DNA of 64,000 bases from NCBI GenBank assembly GCA_904066235.2, contig CAJFCV020000006.1:11966001-12030000 (forward strand). Direction: 5' to 3'. Shown in pieces: positions 1 to 11,121 of this stretch. Source of the stretch: Bursaphelenchus xylophilus (Eukaryota > Nematoda > Chromadorea > Rhabditida > Aphelenchoididae). The translations under genes and the position numbers were made by a program. Below the pieces are notes generated by a model. That model was not told where the DNA came from. It saw only the letters and a list, made by a program, of their open reading frames with translations, and did no database searches. Every line of letters starts with the position of its first letter. Positions within the stretch are counted from its first letter, which is position 1.

Positions 1-560
1 ATTTTTTTATTTTCGCACTGTGCAAAGAATTAAAAAAAAATTTTGCACAGTGCATTAACGATTTTTTTAAATTTCGCACTGTGCAAACTTTTTTTTTAAT
101 GTTCGCACTGTGAAAACTTCTCTTTTATTCTCGCACTTTGCAAAAAATTAAAAAAGAATTTTGCACAGTGCAGTAATGATGTTTTTTTTAATTTCGCACT
201 GTGCAAACTTTTTTTTTATTTTTGAAATGTGCAATAAAAGATTTTTTTATTTTTTTGCACAGCGCATTAAATTTTTACTTTTAATTTCGCACGGTGCAAG
301 CTGTTTTTTATTTTTTGCACAAAAAACTTCTCTGTTTTCACAGTGCAGTAAAAAACATGTTTTTTTAAAATACGAAATATGCAAAAAGATTTTTTTTAGT
401 TTTCTGCCCAGTGCATCAAATTTTTATTCTTAATTTCGCTCCGTGCAAACTGTTTTTTTATTTTTTACACTGTACACAAAAACTTCTCTGTTTGCATAAT
501 AAAATAAAAAAAAAATACAAATTTTTATCTTTTCTTGCACAGTGCACAAATTCCGCTCAA
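1..560. repeat. GCAC-N-GTGC palindrome array (left edge)
   Basis: About a dozen intact or decayed copies of the odd palindrome GCAC-N-GTGC, mostly as TTTGCACAGTGCA or TCGCACTGTGCAAA, separated by T-rich spacers of roughly 30-60 bp. Several copies carry point changes (for example gcacagcgca, gcacggtgca). The array runs off the left edge of the window. Open frames across it are by-products of the T-rich repeat. Confidence 0.75.
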
Positions 561-660
561 TTTTTTATATATATTTTCTTAATTTGCCCTTACGTCCATG
601 CGATATTTGGACTACTTTTCCGCAGACAGTTCTCTCGCAGAGTACATTGAAATTAATTTT

Positions 661-1520
661 TTTGGGATTGTAGCTAGGGCGGAATAATAAAATAATATTG
701 TTCAAATCGTCTTAAAAATAAAATATAATTTATCACAGCGTCTTTTTATAATAATTTTTTAAATATTTAAATAATCTTGCTACTACTCAAATTGCACTAT
801 TTTTTCAATTTTTCAAATAAATTTACCGCTCTGAGAACGCTCAGAGCAGCTTATATTATATTTTTTAGCCGATTTTGAGGTTTATTTCTGGATTAATATC
901 AGAGAAATAATATTATCGCTATTTTGAGGTTTGTTGGAGATTTCCGGTTACACTTTCTCCCTCAGGCTATAATTGAAAATAATTGGACGCTCTTCGGATG
1001 AAATTTCAGAGGCTTTGTATTTGAACTTTCTACGGTAAACACGCAATTAAAGGTTCGGATTTCCGTGGAGATTGAAGTATGAAAAAATCTCTTATTTTTT
1101 TTTTTTTTTTTGAAATTTTCTGCACGGACCAAACTTTAGAAAAAAAAATTTTTTTTGCACTGTGCAATTTTGCAAAAGATCTGCACAATGCATGAAATCC
1201 GAAAAATAAAAATCTCCGCACCGTCCAGAATTTGTTTTTTTTGCACTGTGCATAACTTTTTTTAAGGAAAAATTTCCGGGCTTTTTAACAAATTGTTGAC
1301 CCAACAAACCATCGTTGCGCCAAAAATTTATTTTTTTCAACATTTCAACAAATTTTTTGAACTTTTGAACGGCCAAAATTGCAAAAAATGCTGTATTTTC
1401 AAATTTTTTTGGTGTAAGATTCTCAATAATTGTAGCAAAGCGTGAGTTAAGATTTCTTTTTAATGTCTTCGAAAAGCCTAATCTTTATTTTTGCCAAGTT
1501 TTTTTAAAATTTTTGAAAAC

Positions 1521-1551
<31 letters not shown>

Positions 1552-1582
1552 GATTTTTATTGAAATCTCCAAAAATATAATC
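661..1582. other. Intergenic AT-rich DNA
   Basis: No gene supported. There are three GCAC-N-GTGC-like sites between 1140 and 1255 and a poly-T run near 1528-1551. Otherwise I see nothing structured. Confidence 0.5.
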
Positions 1583-1664
1583 CGCAGTCGACAGGATTCG
1601 AACCTGTGCGGGCAGAGCCCAACTGATTTCTAGTCAATCTCCTTAACCACTCGGACACGACTGC
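1583..1664 (-). tRNA. tRNA-Ser (anticodon AGA)
   Basis: 82-nt class II tRNA on the minus strand. The acceptor stem GCAGTCG/CGACTGC, a long variable arm, a GGTTCGAATCC T-arm (B box) and a 7-nt anticodon loop CTAGAAA give anticodon AGA, which reads UCU serine. A short T run follows the 3' end as a Pol III terminator. It matches the other copies in the window except for one change in the anticodon stem that makes a wobble pair, so it still folds. Confidence 0.95.
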
Positions 1665-1717
1665 ACAAAAAAGTTTATCATGAAATCATGAAACGTGGCT
1701 CATAGTCTTTGTGCAAT

Positions 1718-1864
1718 ATCAGTCTGTCAGGAAAATAATGATATCGAAAATCGCATCGCCGCCGAGAAAATGAATTGTGTTGCGGAGAAAACAGATTGCT
1801 TTTTACTTAAGCGACACCATTGGAGCAGCGGCATTGTGCTCATTATTTTCCCGACAGACTGATA
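1718..1864. mobile_element. MITE, CAGTCTGTCGGG family, type A
   Basis: About 147 bp with terminal inverted repeats TCAGTCTGTC(A/G)GGAAAATAA at both ends and TA flanks. The interior has the family signature GAATTGTG(T)CGCGGAG. Type A copies carry AATGAGCAC next to the repeat. There are about 30 copies in the window, none coding. TA flanks suggest a Tc1/mariner-mobilised non-autonomous element. Confidence 0.85.
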
Positions 1865-2036
1865 TTCAAAAAAAATTTTTTTTGGAGTTTTATTAAACTT
1901 GTTGCATAAAAAAGCAGACTGAGGAAGACAAAGGCAGACAAGGCCCTTCGGGCTGCACTGGCTGTACTTTACCTGCAAAATTACAAATATTATACCTTGT
2001 TTGTAGCCATTTTTGATCCCACTACAATTCTGTTAG

Positions 2037-2190
2037 TATCTGTCTGTCGGGAAAATAATGAGGAAAAAAATGAGTCAATCTTCGCTGAGTGAAAAGCAAT
2101 TTCATTTTCTCCGCGACACAATTCATTTTCTCAACGGCAATGCGATTTTCGATGCAACAGAGTGCTCATTATTTTCCCGACAGACTGATA
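2037..2190. mobile_element. MITE, CAGTCTGTCGGG family, type A
   Basis: About 154 bp; inverted ends TCTGTCTGTCGGGAAAATAA and its complement ending CGACAGACTGATA. Same interior as the copy at 1718. Confidence 0.85.
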
Positions 2191-2608
2191 TCAAGTTTAC
2201 ATCATTTTCATCTCAGTTTCCGCTAGGTTTTTTATATCTATGACATAAATATAAAAAGCCTACGATTTTTTTAGCACCCACACTTTGCCATTAAAACCTA
2301 TGTGTGTGTGTGTAAACTTTCCTCCCGCAAGGTAAACACCTTAAACCTGCTCTGCCTCACGTTTCTCCCCTCAAACGAAATGCCGAGGGCGATCTTGTGC
2401 CCAGTGTTTGAGGACATGCAATCCGACAGGCGTAAATTAACAAAAAAAAGTTTCGGTTTCAAGTTTCCGGAACGCCCTCGGAGCAGGAGGAAAGGACATT
2501 TCATTAAATTAGGATTAAAATTAGAACCGCCAGAGAAGGGTTTCGAACCCTGGAAACGTCAAAAAGAGAGGTGGGGAGTGGAGTTGAAAGGGATTATATT
2601 TTTTTTAA

Positions 2609-2751
2609 CATTGGTCTGTCGGGAAAATAATGTGGATTCGTTGGGCGTTGGAATTGCAAGTCATTGCTTTGCGACGGCTAGCCGATTTGTTGCACAAGGC
2701 TGAAGGTTTGATATGCGACAAAATCCACATTATTTTCCCGAGAGACTGATA
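2609..2751. mobile_element. MITE, CAGTCTGTCGGG family, type B
   Basis: About 143 bp. It has the family termini, but type B subterminal sequence AATGTGGATTC/ATCCACATT and a different interior containing GCGACGGCTAGCC. Confidence 0.8.
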
Positions 2752-2774
2752 GTAGATTCATTTTTTTGCATTGA

Positions 2775-3018
2775 AAGTTGCATCGTCGAATTGTGTCGCG
2801 GCGAAATCAAATTGCTTTTCACTTCAGCGACGCGATTGGCTCATTTTTTTGCTCATTATTTTTTCGACAGACTGCTACTAACAGATTTATAGTGGGACCA
2901 AAAAAGGCTACGAACAAGGTATTTGAAATTTGCAGGCAAAGTGGACTCCAAAAAAAGTTTTCTAATATCAGTCTTGCGATGCGAAAAAATGCTCATTATT
3001 TTTCCGACAGACTGATTG
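2775..3018. mobile_element. Two truncated MITE copies (CAGTCTGTCGGG family)
   Basis: 2775-2876 is a type A copy lacking its left inverted repeat. 2966-3018 is a copy internally deleted to little more than its two ends. Between them lies unique AT-rich DNA. Confidence 0.65.
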
Positions 3019-3268
3019 TCGAGCCGAAACGTCTTGCCATGTTCAGAATCATGGCTTCGCGCGCCGTATTTTAAAAAATTTTTTTCTCATCCGTGTTCGC
3101 CTGCGAGTTTTTTTTTTTTTTTTTTTTTTTTTTGAAAAATGCATAAAATTTGACGTTTTTGTCCATAAAATCAAAAAATTTCAGAATTGCTCGAAGACCA
3201 TTTTTTGATGACCAGAAAACTTGTGACTTACATTTTTTTTGGCTTTTGGAATTTACGTTTATCTTCCC

Positions 3269-3405
3269 TAATATCCGTCTGTCGGGAAAATAATATGCAC
3301 AGGGTCAGTGAAAATAAATTTGATTTTGCCGCGACACAATTCATTTTCTCGGCCGTTATGCGATTTTCGATGCGACGGAGTGCTCATTATTTTCCCGACA
3401 GACTT
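3269..3405. mobile_element. MITE, CAGTCTGTCGGG family, type A
   Basis: About 137 bp with both inverted ends (left TCCGTCTGTCGGG, right CCCGACAGACTT) and the type A interior. Confidence 0.8.
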
Positions 3406-3479
3406 GTTGTCGGGCCAAAAAGTCTTGTCATTTATAGCGTAATATTTTTGGGAGCCGTATTTTAAAACATTTTTTTTCA

Positions 3480-4690
3480 TTTTAAAATTGTAATTTATTA
3501 TTCACTGCTCAAGTGAGATGCTCAGACTTTCTGAGCGTGTCCTTCTGAGCGCATGACAAATTTAATGCCAAACTGGAGAGTAACATTTCCACAAAAAAAA
3601 TTAATTTTTTCCACACAAAAAGGACAAAGATATGGCCAAAAATGTTAATTTTAGACTGTCACCGCTCGCCGCGTTTTAAAAAAAGGTGCCAAATTTTTTC
3701 AAAATCGGTCAAATTTCAGGAAATAACTTCTTTTTTTTTGAATTTTTCTTGGCGATGAAGACCGTTGAATATCTCGACCATATCTACACAGTATGAACAT
3801 AAATTTTCAGCATTACGTGTGTTGTCTTTTATCAGCATGTCTGTCGGTTTTCATAAAAAATCGACCGGTTGGAGTTTGAGGGATTTCAGTTTTATTTTGT
3901 TCATTTTTTGGGGTTCTTTTTTGTAATTTCCCGATTTTTACTCATTATCTAGGGCTAAGTGTGAGCGTAGTTTTTTTTGTTATTCCCTGGCCTATGTAGA
4001 ACGTACCTACTGCATTTTAACAAAAAAAAAAGTTATGTGTATAACAAATTTTTTTTCGATATTAAATTTCTTATTTTTTAATTTTAGAAAAATCTCGTTT
4101 TTCTTCTGGTTTCTTAACAAATTTTAATTACTCTACAATTAATTCAAACCTTACTCATAAATGTCATTTTTTCAAATTAAAGTTTGCACTAATTACCCAA
4201 TTTTTTGCTTATTTTTCGCCTTCAAATCCAACCAAAAATAAAAAAAAAACAATTAACCTTTCCCACCATTTACCATAAATTTAGAATGATCTTATCGCCC
4301 TCAAAATAGCCCTTAATGCCCTTAATTTTTGTGTATTTTCCTCCTAAGTAACTTTTACGTCATAAACGCTGGCCTTTTTCTGGCATTACCCTCTAATTAT
4401 AATCCCATTCGGCCCTTCCATTATGCCAATCCCACGGCCATTCGCAATGGTTTGCGATGACGTTCCGCGTCCGTTCGTCAGGGCACGTCCGTTCGAAAGG
4501 TTTTCATATTGTTCAGTGGGTTCAAAGGGCACGAATTTATGAGTATCAGCAAAAAAGTTTTTTTTTTCAATTTTTGATGAAACTGGGTTCAAGTTAACAA
4601 GGGAAGTGTGTCCAAATTGCGACGCTCGGATTTTGATTTAATTATGCAGACATTTCGGGAAATAAATCATGTATGAATGCACTTTTCAAG
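3480..4690. other. Intergenic DNA
   Basis: No gene supported. 4592-4640 resembles one end of the ACAGGGGAAG element family seen complete at 12696 and 30910. Confidence 0.4.
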
Positions 4691-4699
4691 ACCAATTTG

Positions 4700-5790
4700 A
4701 AGGTTTTTGCAACGTCATTTTTCGCACAGTGCGGCAATATTTTTTCTTTTTTTCAATGCACCGTGCAATATTTTATTTTATTTTTTTTTTTTTTGATTGC
4801 ACTGTGCAAAGGAGAATTTTTTCGTTGCACCGTGCAATCTTCCATTTTTAATTTTTCGCACAGTGCGACGATTTTTTTGGTTTTTTTTTGATTGCACTGT
4901 GCAAACAAGAAATTTTCCGTTGCACCGTGCGATCTTTTATTTTTAATTTTTCGCACCGTGCGATGATGTTTTTTGATTTCTTTGATTGCACTGTGCAAAT
5001 CATCAATTTTTTTTACACCGTGCAATATTTGATTTTTAATTTTTCGCCGACGATTTTTTTTTGGTTTTTTGATTGCACTGTGCAAACGAGAAATTTTCCG
5101 TTGCACCGTGCGGCCCTTCACTTTTTTATTTTTGCGCACTGTGCGAACAATTTCTTTTTCTGTTTTTTTCATTGCACTGTGCAAACGAGAAATTTTCCGT
5201 TGCACCGTGCGGCCCTTCACTTTTTTATTTTTGCGCACTGTGCGAACAATTTCTTTTTCTGTTTTTTTCATTGCACTGTGCAAACGAGCAATTTTTCGTT
5301 GCACCGTGCGATCCGTCATTTTTAATTTTTCGCACTGTGCGACGATTTCTTCTTTCTTTTTGGTTGCACTGTGCAAATCATCAATTTTTCGTTGCACAGT
5401 GCAATCTTTGATTTTTAATTTTTTGCACCGTGCGACGATTTCTTTTCTTTTGTTTTTTTGATTGCACCGTGCAATCCTTCATTTTTTAATTCTGCACACC
5501 GTGCGACGATTTCTTTTCTTTTTTCTTTGATTGCACTGTGCAAATCGTCAATTTCTTTTTGCACCGTGCAACCAACCTTTGATTTTTAATTTTTCGCACC
5601 GTGCTACAATTTCTTCTTTCTTTTCCGAATGCACTGTGCAAAACAACAACTTTTGGTTGCACCTTTTCGGTCCTTCATTTTTAATTCTGCGCACCGTGCG
5701 ACGATTTCTTTTCCTTTTTTTGATTGCACTGTGCAAACGAGAAATTTTCCGGTGCACCGTGCAATCCTCCCTTTTTTAAAAATTTTTGGC
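4700..5790. repeat. GCAC-N-GTGC palindrome array with ~101-bp tandem unit
   Basis: About 30 palindromes with central base T, C or A alternate as GATTGCACTGTGCAAA, GTTGCACCGTGC and TCGCACCGTGCGA. At about 5070-5270 a unit of roughly 101 bp containing three palindromes is duplicated almost perfectly. Long overlapping open frames on both strands here encode only the repeated CTVQ/HCAN/ALCK translation of the palindrome and are not genes. Confidence 0.85.
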
Positions 5791-5799
5791 CCTATACAC

Positions 5800-6387
5800 T
5801 CACCAATCAAACTTTCTTTACGCAGCTTTCGCCAGCCTTCTCCAATATCAATTATGACGCCACTCGCCAAAGTACATTAACCAAATTGTATCGGGTTTAT
5901 TGCGCGTGCCTAATGGATATATTGGCTTACTATTCAACTTCCCGAACTTTCCGTTTCTTTTCCCTCTCATGGTGGCCCTTTTTCGAGGCGTGAAAATGTT
6001 TTCAAATTTACGCACATACGTATGTACATACGAACACGTATGATAAATCGAGTCGATGGGTTTAACCCGACGTTTTATGAGGTGAGTGCTCGGAATAGGC
6101 CATGTATTATATATGATGCTCTTTGCGCCATATTTCTTTCATGGAAGCCTTGAGGGCGTTGTTTTATCATACGATGGATTTTTTGATGGAGAGAGTGCGC
6201 GTTTGATTAAAGGGGGTTTTGATTTGTTGCCACAGTAGGTGTATTTAAAAGGTCTGAACAAGGTTTATTCTATCAGTTCTGCTGTAGATACGACGCCAAA
6301 AAAATAAAAATTGTGCTTTTGAGCGTTTTTAGAGCTTCTCATTTTTTCGTGGCGAGACAAAAAAAAAATTTTATTTTTTTTATTCTT

Positions 6388-6421
<34 letters not shown>

Positions 6422-7135
6422 AGAAAACCATATCTTTGCTAGTTTCACGCAAAAAAAATGTTTTTTTTTGTAGAAACATCACGCTCTACAGTAGAAAAAT
6501 TTATTAAATCTTTTGTGCCAAAAATTTTTAAAAAAAGTTTTGTATTTTTCAAAATTTTTTCGGCTCTAAAAATCTCTCAAAGCGCTAGCTAGATGTCTCA
6601 CATATACCTCAGTAGAAAACTAAACTAACTTTTTGCTTATTTTTCCCCACAAAGCTGGCAAAGACAAGACCAAAAAGTCTTTTTTTCTCTAGCGTTCTCC
6701 GCATTTCTCGAACTCTCTCAACCACAAGGTTCGTTGATTATCTGGCTTTCATCTTCTTTCCTCGAGAAATCTCTTTTTTTGGCAGCCTTCAGCAAAAACG
6801 CTTTAACGTTATAAGATGACGTCATTGTTGTTTTTCCCAGCCAACTTCCAGAAAGCTCTTGCAATTCTCCTAATTGGGTAGAGACCAAAGACTGGAGATA
6901 TTCAATTATTTCTTTGCCTTTTTTCTCACAAAAATTACTTTTATATACACATAGCATATACTTATTTAATTTAATTTACTTCCGCTAATCATCTATCAAA
7001 AGTAGAGAAACGGGCCATGGTTCGGGGCCAAGATGGGGATGTCACGTCGGTTCTCCAGTTCTGTCCCACCATGTTCAACTTGTATTAGGTTGATCATTAT
7101 GCATCAACCTAATAGAAGTTCTTGAAGTCGTCTTC
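5800..7135. other. Intergenic DNA without supported gene
   Basis: The interval holds a run of CATACGTATGTACATACG-type short palindromes near 6010 and a poly-T tract near 6390-6420. I found no coding model or RNA gene. An 80-codon frame at 6718-6957 (-) has no recognisable relatives. Confidence 0.4.
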
Positions 7136-7139
7136 CCAG

Positions 7140-7477
7140 TGTCACGAGTTCAGTGAGAGCACGTGTATAAAGGTCCCTAATCTAGTTGCTATTTCTGATC
7201 CCAAGCCCAAATAATACTATACAAAGCACGATGACAAACGACTAACAATACTAATGAAACAACGTCATAAATGAATTCACAATACTTGAGGAACCAACTT
7301 CACAAGAGACCATAGACACAATACTAATAGACTACAGTAGAAATACCATTTATTGCAACTTCCAACCGGGAAAACAAACACAAAAATAATCATAATAATT
7401 GGCGATTTCTCTTCCTTTTATACCAATTTGTCGGTCAATCCGTGGGAATATGCAAATTTGCACGCGAAGTCGTGACA
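7140..7477 (-). mobile_element. Solo LTR, TGTCACGA...TCGTGACA family
   Basis: 338 bp bounded by TGTCACGAG and GTCGTGACA, with the perfect 4-bp target duplication CCAG (7136-7139 and 7478-7481). Read on the minus strand, copies of this family carry GGTATAAAAGG early and, in the copies at 17467 and 31815, an AATAAA signal later, as expected of a promoter-bearing LTR. No internal retroviral-type region is attached. A MITE with the same ends is the alternative reading. Confidence 0.75.
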
Positions 7478-7489
7478 CCAGCGCGCTCT

Positions 7490-8060
7490 TGGTCTTCCCA
7501 GCGGCCTTTTGGTACCGGGTTTCCAGTTCAGAAGACGTGCGTCCCATCTTTCCTGGTCTCCTTCCACAATCTTCTTCGCAAATTTCCGCTTCCTCTTTCG
7601 AGCTTCTAGAATCACGTCTTTCAACTTGGTTCGGTCTCGAATCGTCGCGTTCGGCATACGATCGACAAGTCGGTGGCAGAGTATATATGGGAGGTGATTT
7701 ATAAATTTCAGCGCGCTAGTCCATCCCAACCCCGCGGATTTAGTCCAAAGTTAAAAGTTCACGAAAAAGGGGAGGGGAGGAGGAGCCGACAGAGAAAGGC
7801 AGAAATTTTTACAAAGAGAGAAATTGCGCAACGTTGTGTAATATTGCGCAACTTTTAACTTTGGACTAAATAAGCGGGGTTGGGATGGACTAGAACTCTG
7901 AAATTTATAAATCACCTCCAATATATGCCTTTCCATTCGTCTTTGGCATCTGATCAGCTTTGTTTCGGACGATTTTGTTCGTGCCCAAGTTTCAGATCCG
8001 TACAAAAACGCTGGTAGGACACAAACATGCCAGAACTTGCGTTCCGTAGCCATGACCAGA
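7490..8060 (-). pseudogene. RTE/BovB-type LINE reverse-transcriptase C-terminal remnant
   Basis: In minus-strand order, the first part reads LPAFLYGSETWARTK followed by RRMERHIL, and the second reads ATIRDRTKL, DQERWDARLLNW and KRPLGRPRARW. These are typical of the end of RTE-type LINE reverse transcriptases found in many nematodes. The two parts are separated by an inserted inverted-repeat segment (about 7682-7930). The distal end abuts the solo LTR. No endonuclease or catalytic domain is present, so this is a dead fragment. Confidence 0.7.
7682..7930. mobile_element. Inverted-repeat insertion inside LINE remnant
   Basis: About 65-85 bp at each end are inverted copies: GGAGGTGATTTATAAATTTC at the left reads back at the right, as do CCATCCCAACCCCGC and TTTAGTCCAAAGTTAAAAG. 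The central 90 bp are unique. It interrupts the reverse-transcriptase reading frame between RRMERHIL and the ATIRDRTKL part. Confidence 0.7.
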
Positions 8061-8589
8061 TAGCATCGACTATATATGTAATATATAGATAGCATATATT
8101 ACATATATAAATTATATATGCATATATCTATTTATTTACCTTGTGATATCTGGAGCTGAGCGATTATTACAGAGTTTTCTCCTCGTCCAGCAAGAATTAG
8201 AGATACGAAATACGTTCTGAATAGAAGTTTTTCAAAATTTCCTCCGTTGCGGATAATGGGAATGAGTAAACGAACGTCTAATCCACGCGGATTAACGCTA
8301 TCCCGTGAGGATCAACAACCGGCGACGTTTTGCTCACATGCCGGTAATTCAACGGGGACTAATTGACTGGGATGGCTTCGAGTCGAGAAATGAAGTTTTG
8401 AACCTTTTTGTGCACACTTCGGGAGTAGGCTACGTATCAATTACGGGGAATTTTGGCTGGCGCTTTGCAGGAGCGGCCGAGATATTCAAAGATTTTGGCC
8501 ACCGAGAGAGTACGCAAAAAAACCGTTTAGATATAGAAAAACTCTTTTTCTCTTCGCCAGTTTCGCCTGGGAAAAAAATTGTTTTTTGT

Positions 8590-8770
8590 GATAATAATGC
8601 TTTGCAACTGCACAGAGCAGTAATCTGTTCTTTGCACTTGTTGGTTTACATTCTCGGCATCCAATTTGAAAGTTTTTGCAATGTTATTTTCCCGCACTGT
8701 GCGACAATTTCTTTGATCTGATTGCACGGTGCAAACCATAATTTTCGCTTGCACTGTGCAACGAATTTAT
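8590..8770. repeat. Small GCAC-N-GTGC cluster
   Basis: Four to five palindromes or near-palindromes between 8608 and 8762, in the same T-rich context as the larger arrays. Confidence 0.6.
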
Positions 8771-10660
8771 GCGGACGAGAGAGTACGCGAAACGCGGAGA
8801 GCAGTCAGAGGAAAATAAACGTCAACAAAAGGTTTAATAAACTCGAAGGGTGACATTTTATACGATCAAAACTGTCAAAAATATTTTTTCTGCAAAAAAC
8901 AGGTTTCGGCGTATAAAATGTCACTTTCCTGTATAAACATAAAATAGCGGACCTTTGCCATATTCGTGAGGGAAAAAATATTTTTTTTGTAAAAAATTAC
9001 CCTCTTTTCATTCCAAAACATGATTTTTTACGCCTAAAATTATAAAAAATTCCAAGAAATTACATCATTTTCTAAATTAATAATCCCCCAAAAACCTGCC
9101 TTGCTTGTTTTTCCTTTCAAAAATCGGGTCGTGGGAGCCATTTTTGGCGAAATTAAAATAGAAAAACGCTGAAAAACGGCAAAATTTTTAATCTCCAAAC
9201 ATTGCAAAGTCGATGATGTGATCTCCGCCCTAATTTGCATAATGTTTCGGTTCTTTCCACCTGCGCGCACGCTAATTTCAGCCCATTTAATGGGGGCTGA
9301 TTTAATATTTCGGAATTATTCAATTTCGCATAGTCTGTCGGTGTGTGTTGTATGTGTCATGTTGTGTTTTGAATGGCTGTCAGTTGCAGGAGGGGCGGGA
9401 ATTTCGGAATTTTTTGGGGGGAATGGACGATTTTATGGGTTTTTTTTATTTTGTGAGGGGTTTGGAGTTGAAATTTTTACGGAAAATGCGTTATTTTGAA
9501 TTGAAAATTAATTTTTTGAATATTTAAATTTTTAAAATTTGCGTATTTTATCACTAAAAGTCTCTTTTTTTTATTTTTTCAAAATAATTTTTGATTTTGG
9601 GCAGCTTTTTTTTAAAATTTCAAAAAATTTGCATAAATTTGCATATTTCGAAAATATGAAATTTTTTTATTTTTTTCCTAATTACTTGACCTTGCAATTT
9701 TACCATAGCTATGCATAGTAAGAATGTGCAAAAAAATTTCAAATTTTAAAACGCTCAAAATTTGCATAATTTACAAATATGCAAATTTTTGAAAATTCTG
9801 ATTTTTTCACTTTTAGGATATTTTTCCTTCATCATAACATTAATTAGCACTAATCTAATGCCCTCGTTTTTCCTTATTTCCTCAAAAACTACAAATTTTC
9901 CCATGAATTCTCGAGTTATTGAACCTTGTTTACCCAAACCCCCCGAGGCTATTCAATTACCGACGCAGTCGCAATTACAACCTGGCCACACTTTATGACT
10001 CCTATGGCGGTATTATTTAACATTTCAAAAAAATTTATTTTTCAAAAAAATTTTTTTATTTCATGGTATAATAATATACACTAGGTATATAATATTACTA
10101 CTATAATATTACTCGTATATTGCTAACGTCATAAACGTACATACGGCCGGAAGGTTGGCTGAAAATGGGGCAGGTGTCCATTATTCATTCCACTTTTGCA
10201 ATCTATAGCCGCAGGGTGTATAAGGGGAAAGGCCGGGAATAGCCGAGTAGCCGGTATTTTTAGCTGTTTTAGTGTGCATTCGTCTGTGCCCGAAGAGTGT
10301 TGCAGAATATGTCAAAGCGGGTGTTTAATCGCTTTTTTTGCGGGATGGACTTTCGGTGCAGCGGAGCGGAATGGCCAAAAGTTATGGAGCAGTAAATAGT
10401 AGTGGGGATAGAGGGGTGGGGAAAGCAGCAGTAAAATGTAGCAGTAAAAAGTTATAAAAGTTAGGTTTTTGGTATAATATTTGAGTGGGTCATAGCCCGA
10501 AAAAGGCCGTAGCTTTTTGACCAGGAATAAATTGCGGTGTTGCATAGTTATTCCCTTCGAATTTGGTGCAGATGTTACTATCAGTCTGGGGCCAATGCGC
10601 TATCTGAAAGTTTGCTGAAAACCATAGGGCGCAGCTCTGTTGGGGCGGCCGTGGCCTCAC
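8771..10660. other. Intergenic DNA without supported gene
   Basis: A short inverted repeat TGACATTTTATACG/CGTATAAAATGTCA spans about 8849-8925, and the same 13-mer recurs near 44187, 44327 and 49630. Elsewhere the interval is AT-rich, with repeated TTTGCATAAATTTGCATA near 9630-9790. I found no gene. Confidence 0.4.
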
Positions 10661-11121
10661 TCATAAGTCGGGAAAATAATGTGGATACATCGCGCCTTCG
10701 AATTCATCATTTGCTGCGGCAAGCCGCGGCTGGGGATTTGTTGCTTCATTCTTTTTTCAACGATATTTTTGCTGCGACGTTATTTTCCCGACAGTGTGAC
10801 GACTTCGCATGCGAATTTGCATATTCCCAATGACCGACAAATTGGTATAAAAGGAAGAGAAATCGCCAATTATTGGTATTATTTTTGTCTGTTTTTCCCG
10901 GTTGTGTTGTGGCCAATAAAGTCTACTATATTTACTATTTGTCTATTGATTTGTCTATGGTCACATCGTCTGGAGTCAATATCGTGAGTTCACAGTTTAT
11001 TGCCAGAGTCCTATAGTTTGCGTCTCCGGGTTAGGTAGTGAATACTATTATAGTAGTAGCGGGCAAGTTAAGGGCCATCTTACACCACGACTCATAGCTA
11101 AGTCGTGACAACAGACTGATA
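10661..11121. mobile_element. Type B MITE split by a solo LTR
   Basis: The left part (10661-10794) is a type B CAGTCTGTCGGG-family MITE ending ...TTTTCCCGACAG. The right end of the same MITE, ACAGACTGATA, resumes at 11111 after the LTR at 10795-11110. ACAG is duplicated on both sides. Confidence 0.8.
10795..11110 (+). mobile_element. Solo LTR, TGTCACGA family, inserted in MITE
   Basis: 316 bp from TGTGACGACTTCG to AAGTCGTGACA with perfect ACAG 4-bp target duplications. It contains GGTATAAAAGGAAGAG and CCAATAAAG, matching promoter and polyadenylation signals of an LTR. Orientation is opposite to the copy at 7140. Confidence 0.8.

Noticed and set aside
2523..2560. GGGTTTCGAACCC resembling a tRNA T-arm
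   Set aside because: No matching acceptor, D-arm or anticodon arm on either strand. It is probably a chance palindrome or a small tRNA-derived scrap.
4753..5397. 214-codon open frame rich in HSA/TVQ repeats
   Set aside because: It follows the GCAC-N-GTGC array. The opposite strand and other frames are equally open, which is a repeat property and not coding evidence.
1500..6420. Poly-T runs (1528-1551, 3109-3133, 6391-6420)
   Set aside because: Ordinary homopolymer tracts in an AT-rich genome, possibly sequencing-length uncertain; no function inferred.
6718..6957. 80-codon frame on the minus strand
   Set aside because: Amino-acid composition is plausible, but there is no splice acceptor before the start, no recognisable family and a repeat-like upstream sequence.
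8305..8721. 138-codon frame on the plus strand
   Set aside because: It runs into the palindrome cluster at its end, and I recognise no domain.
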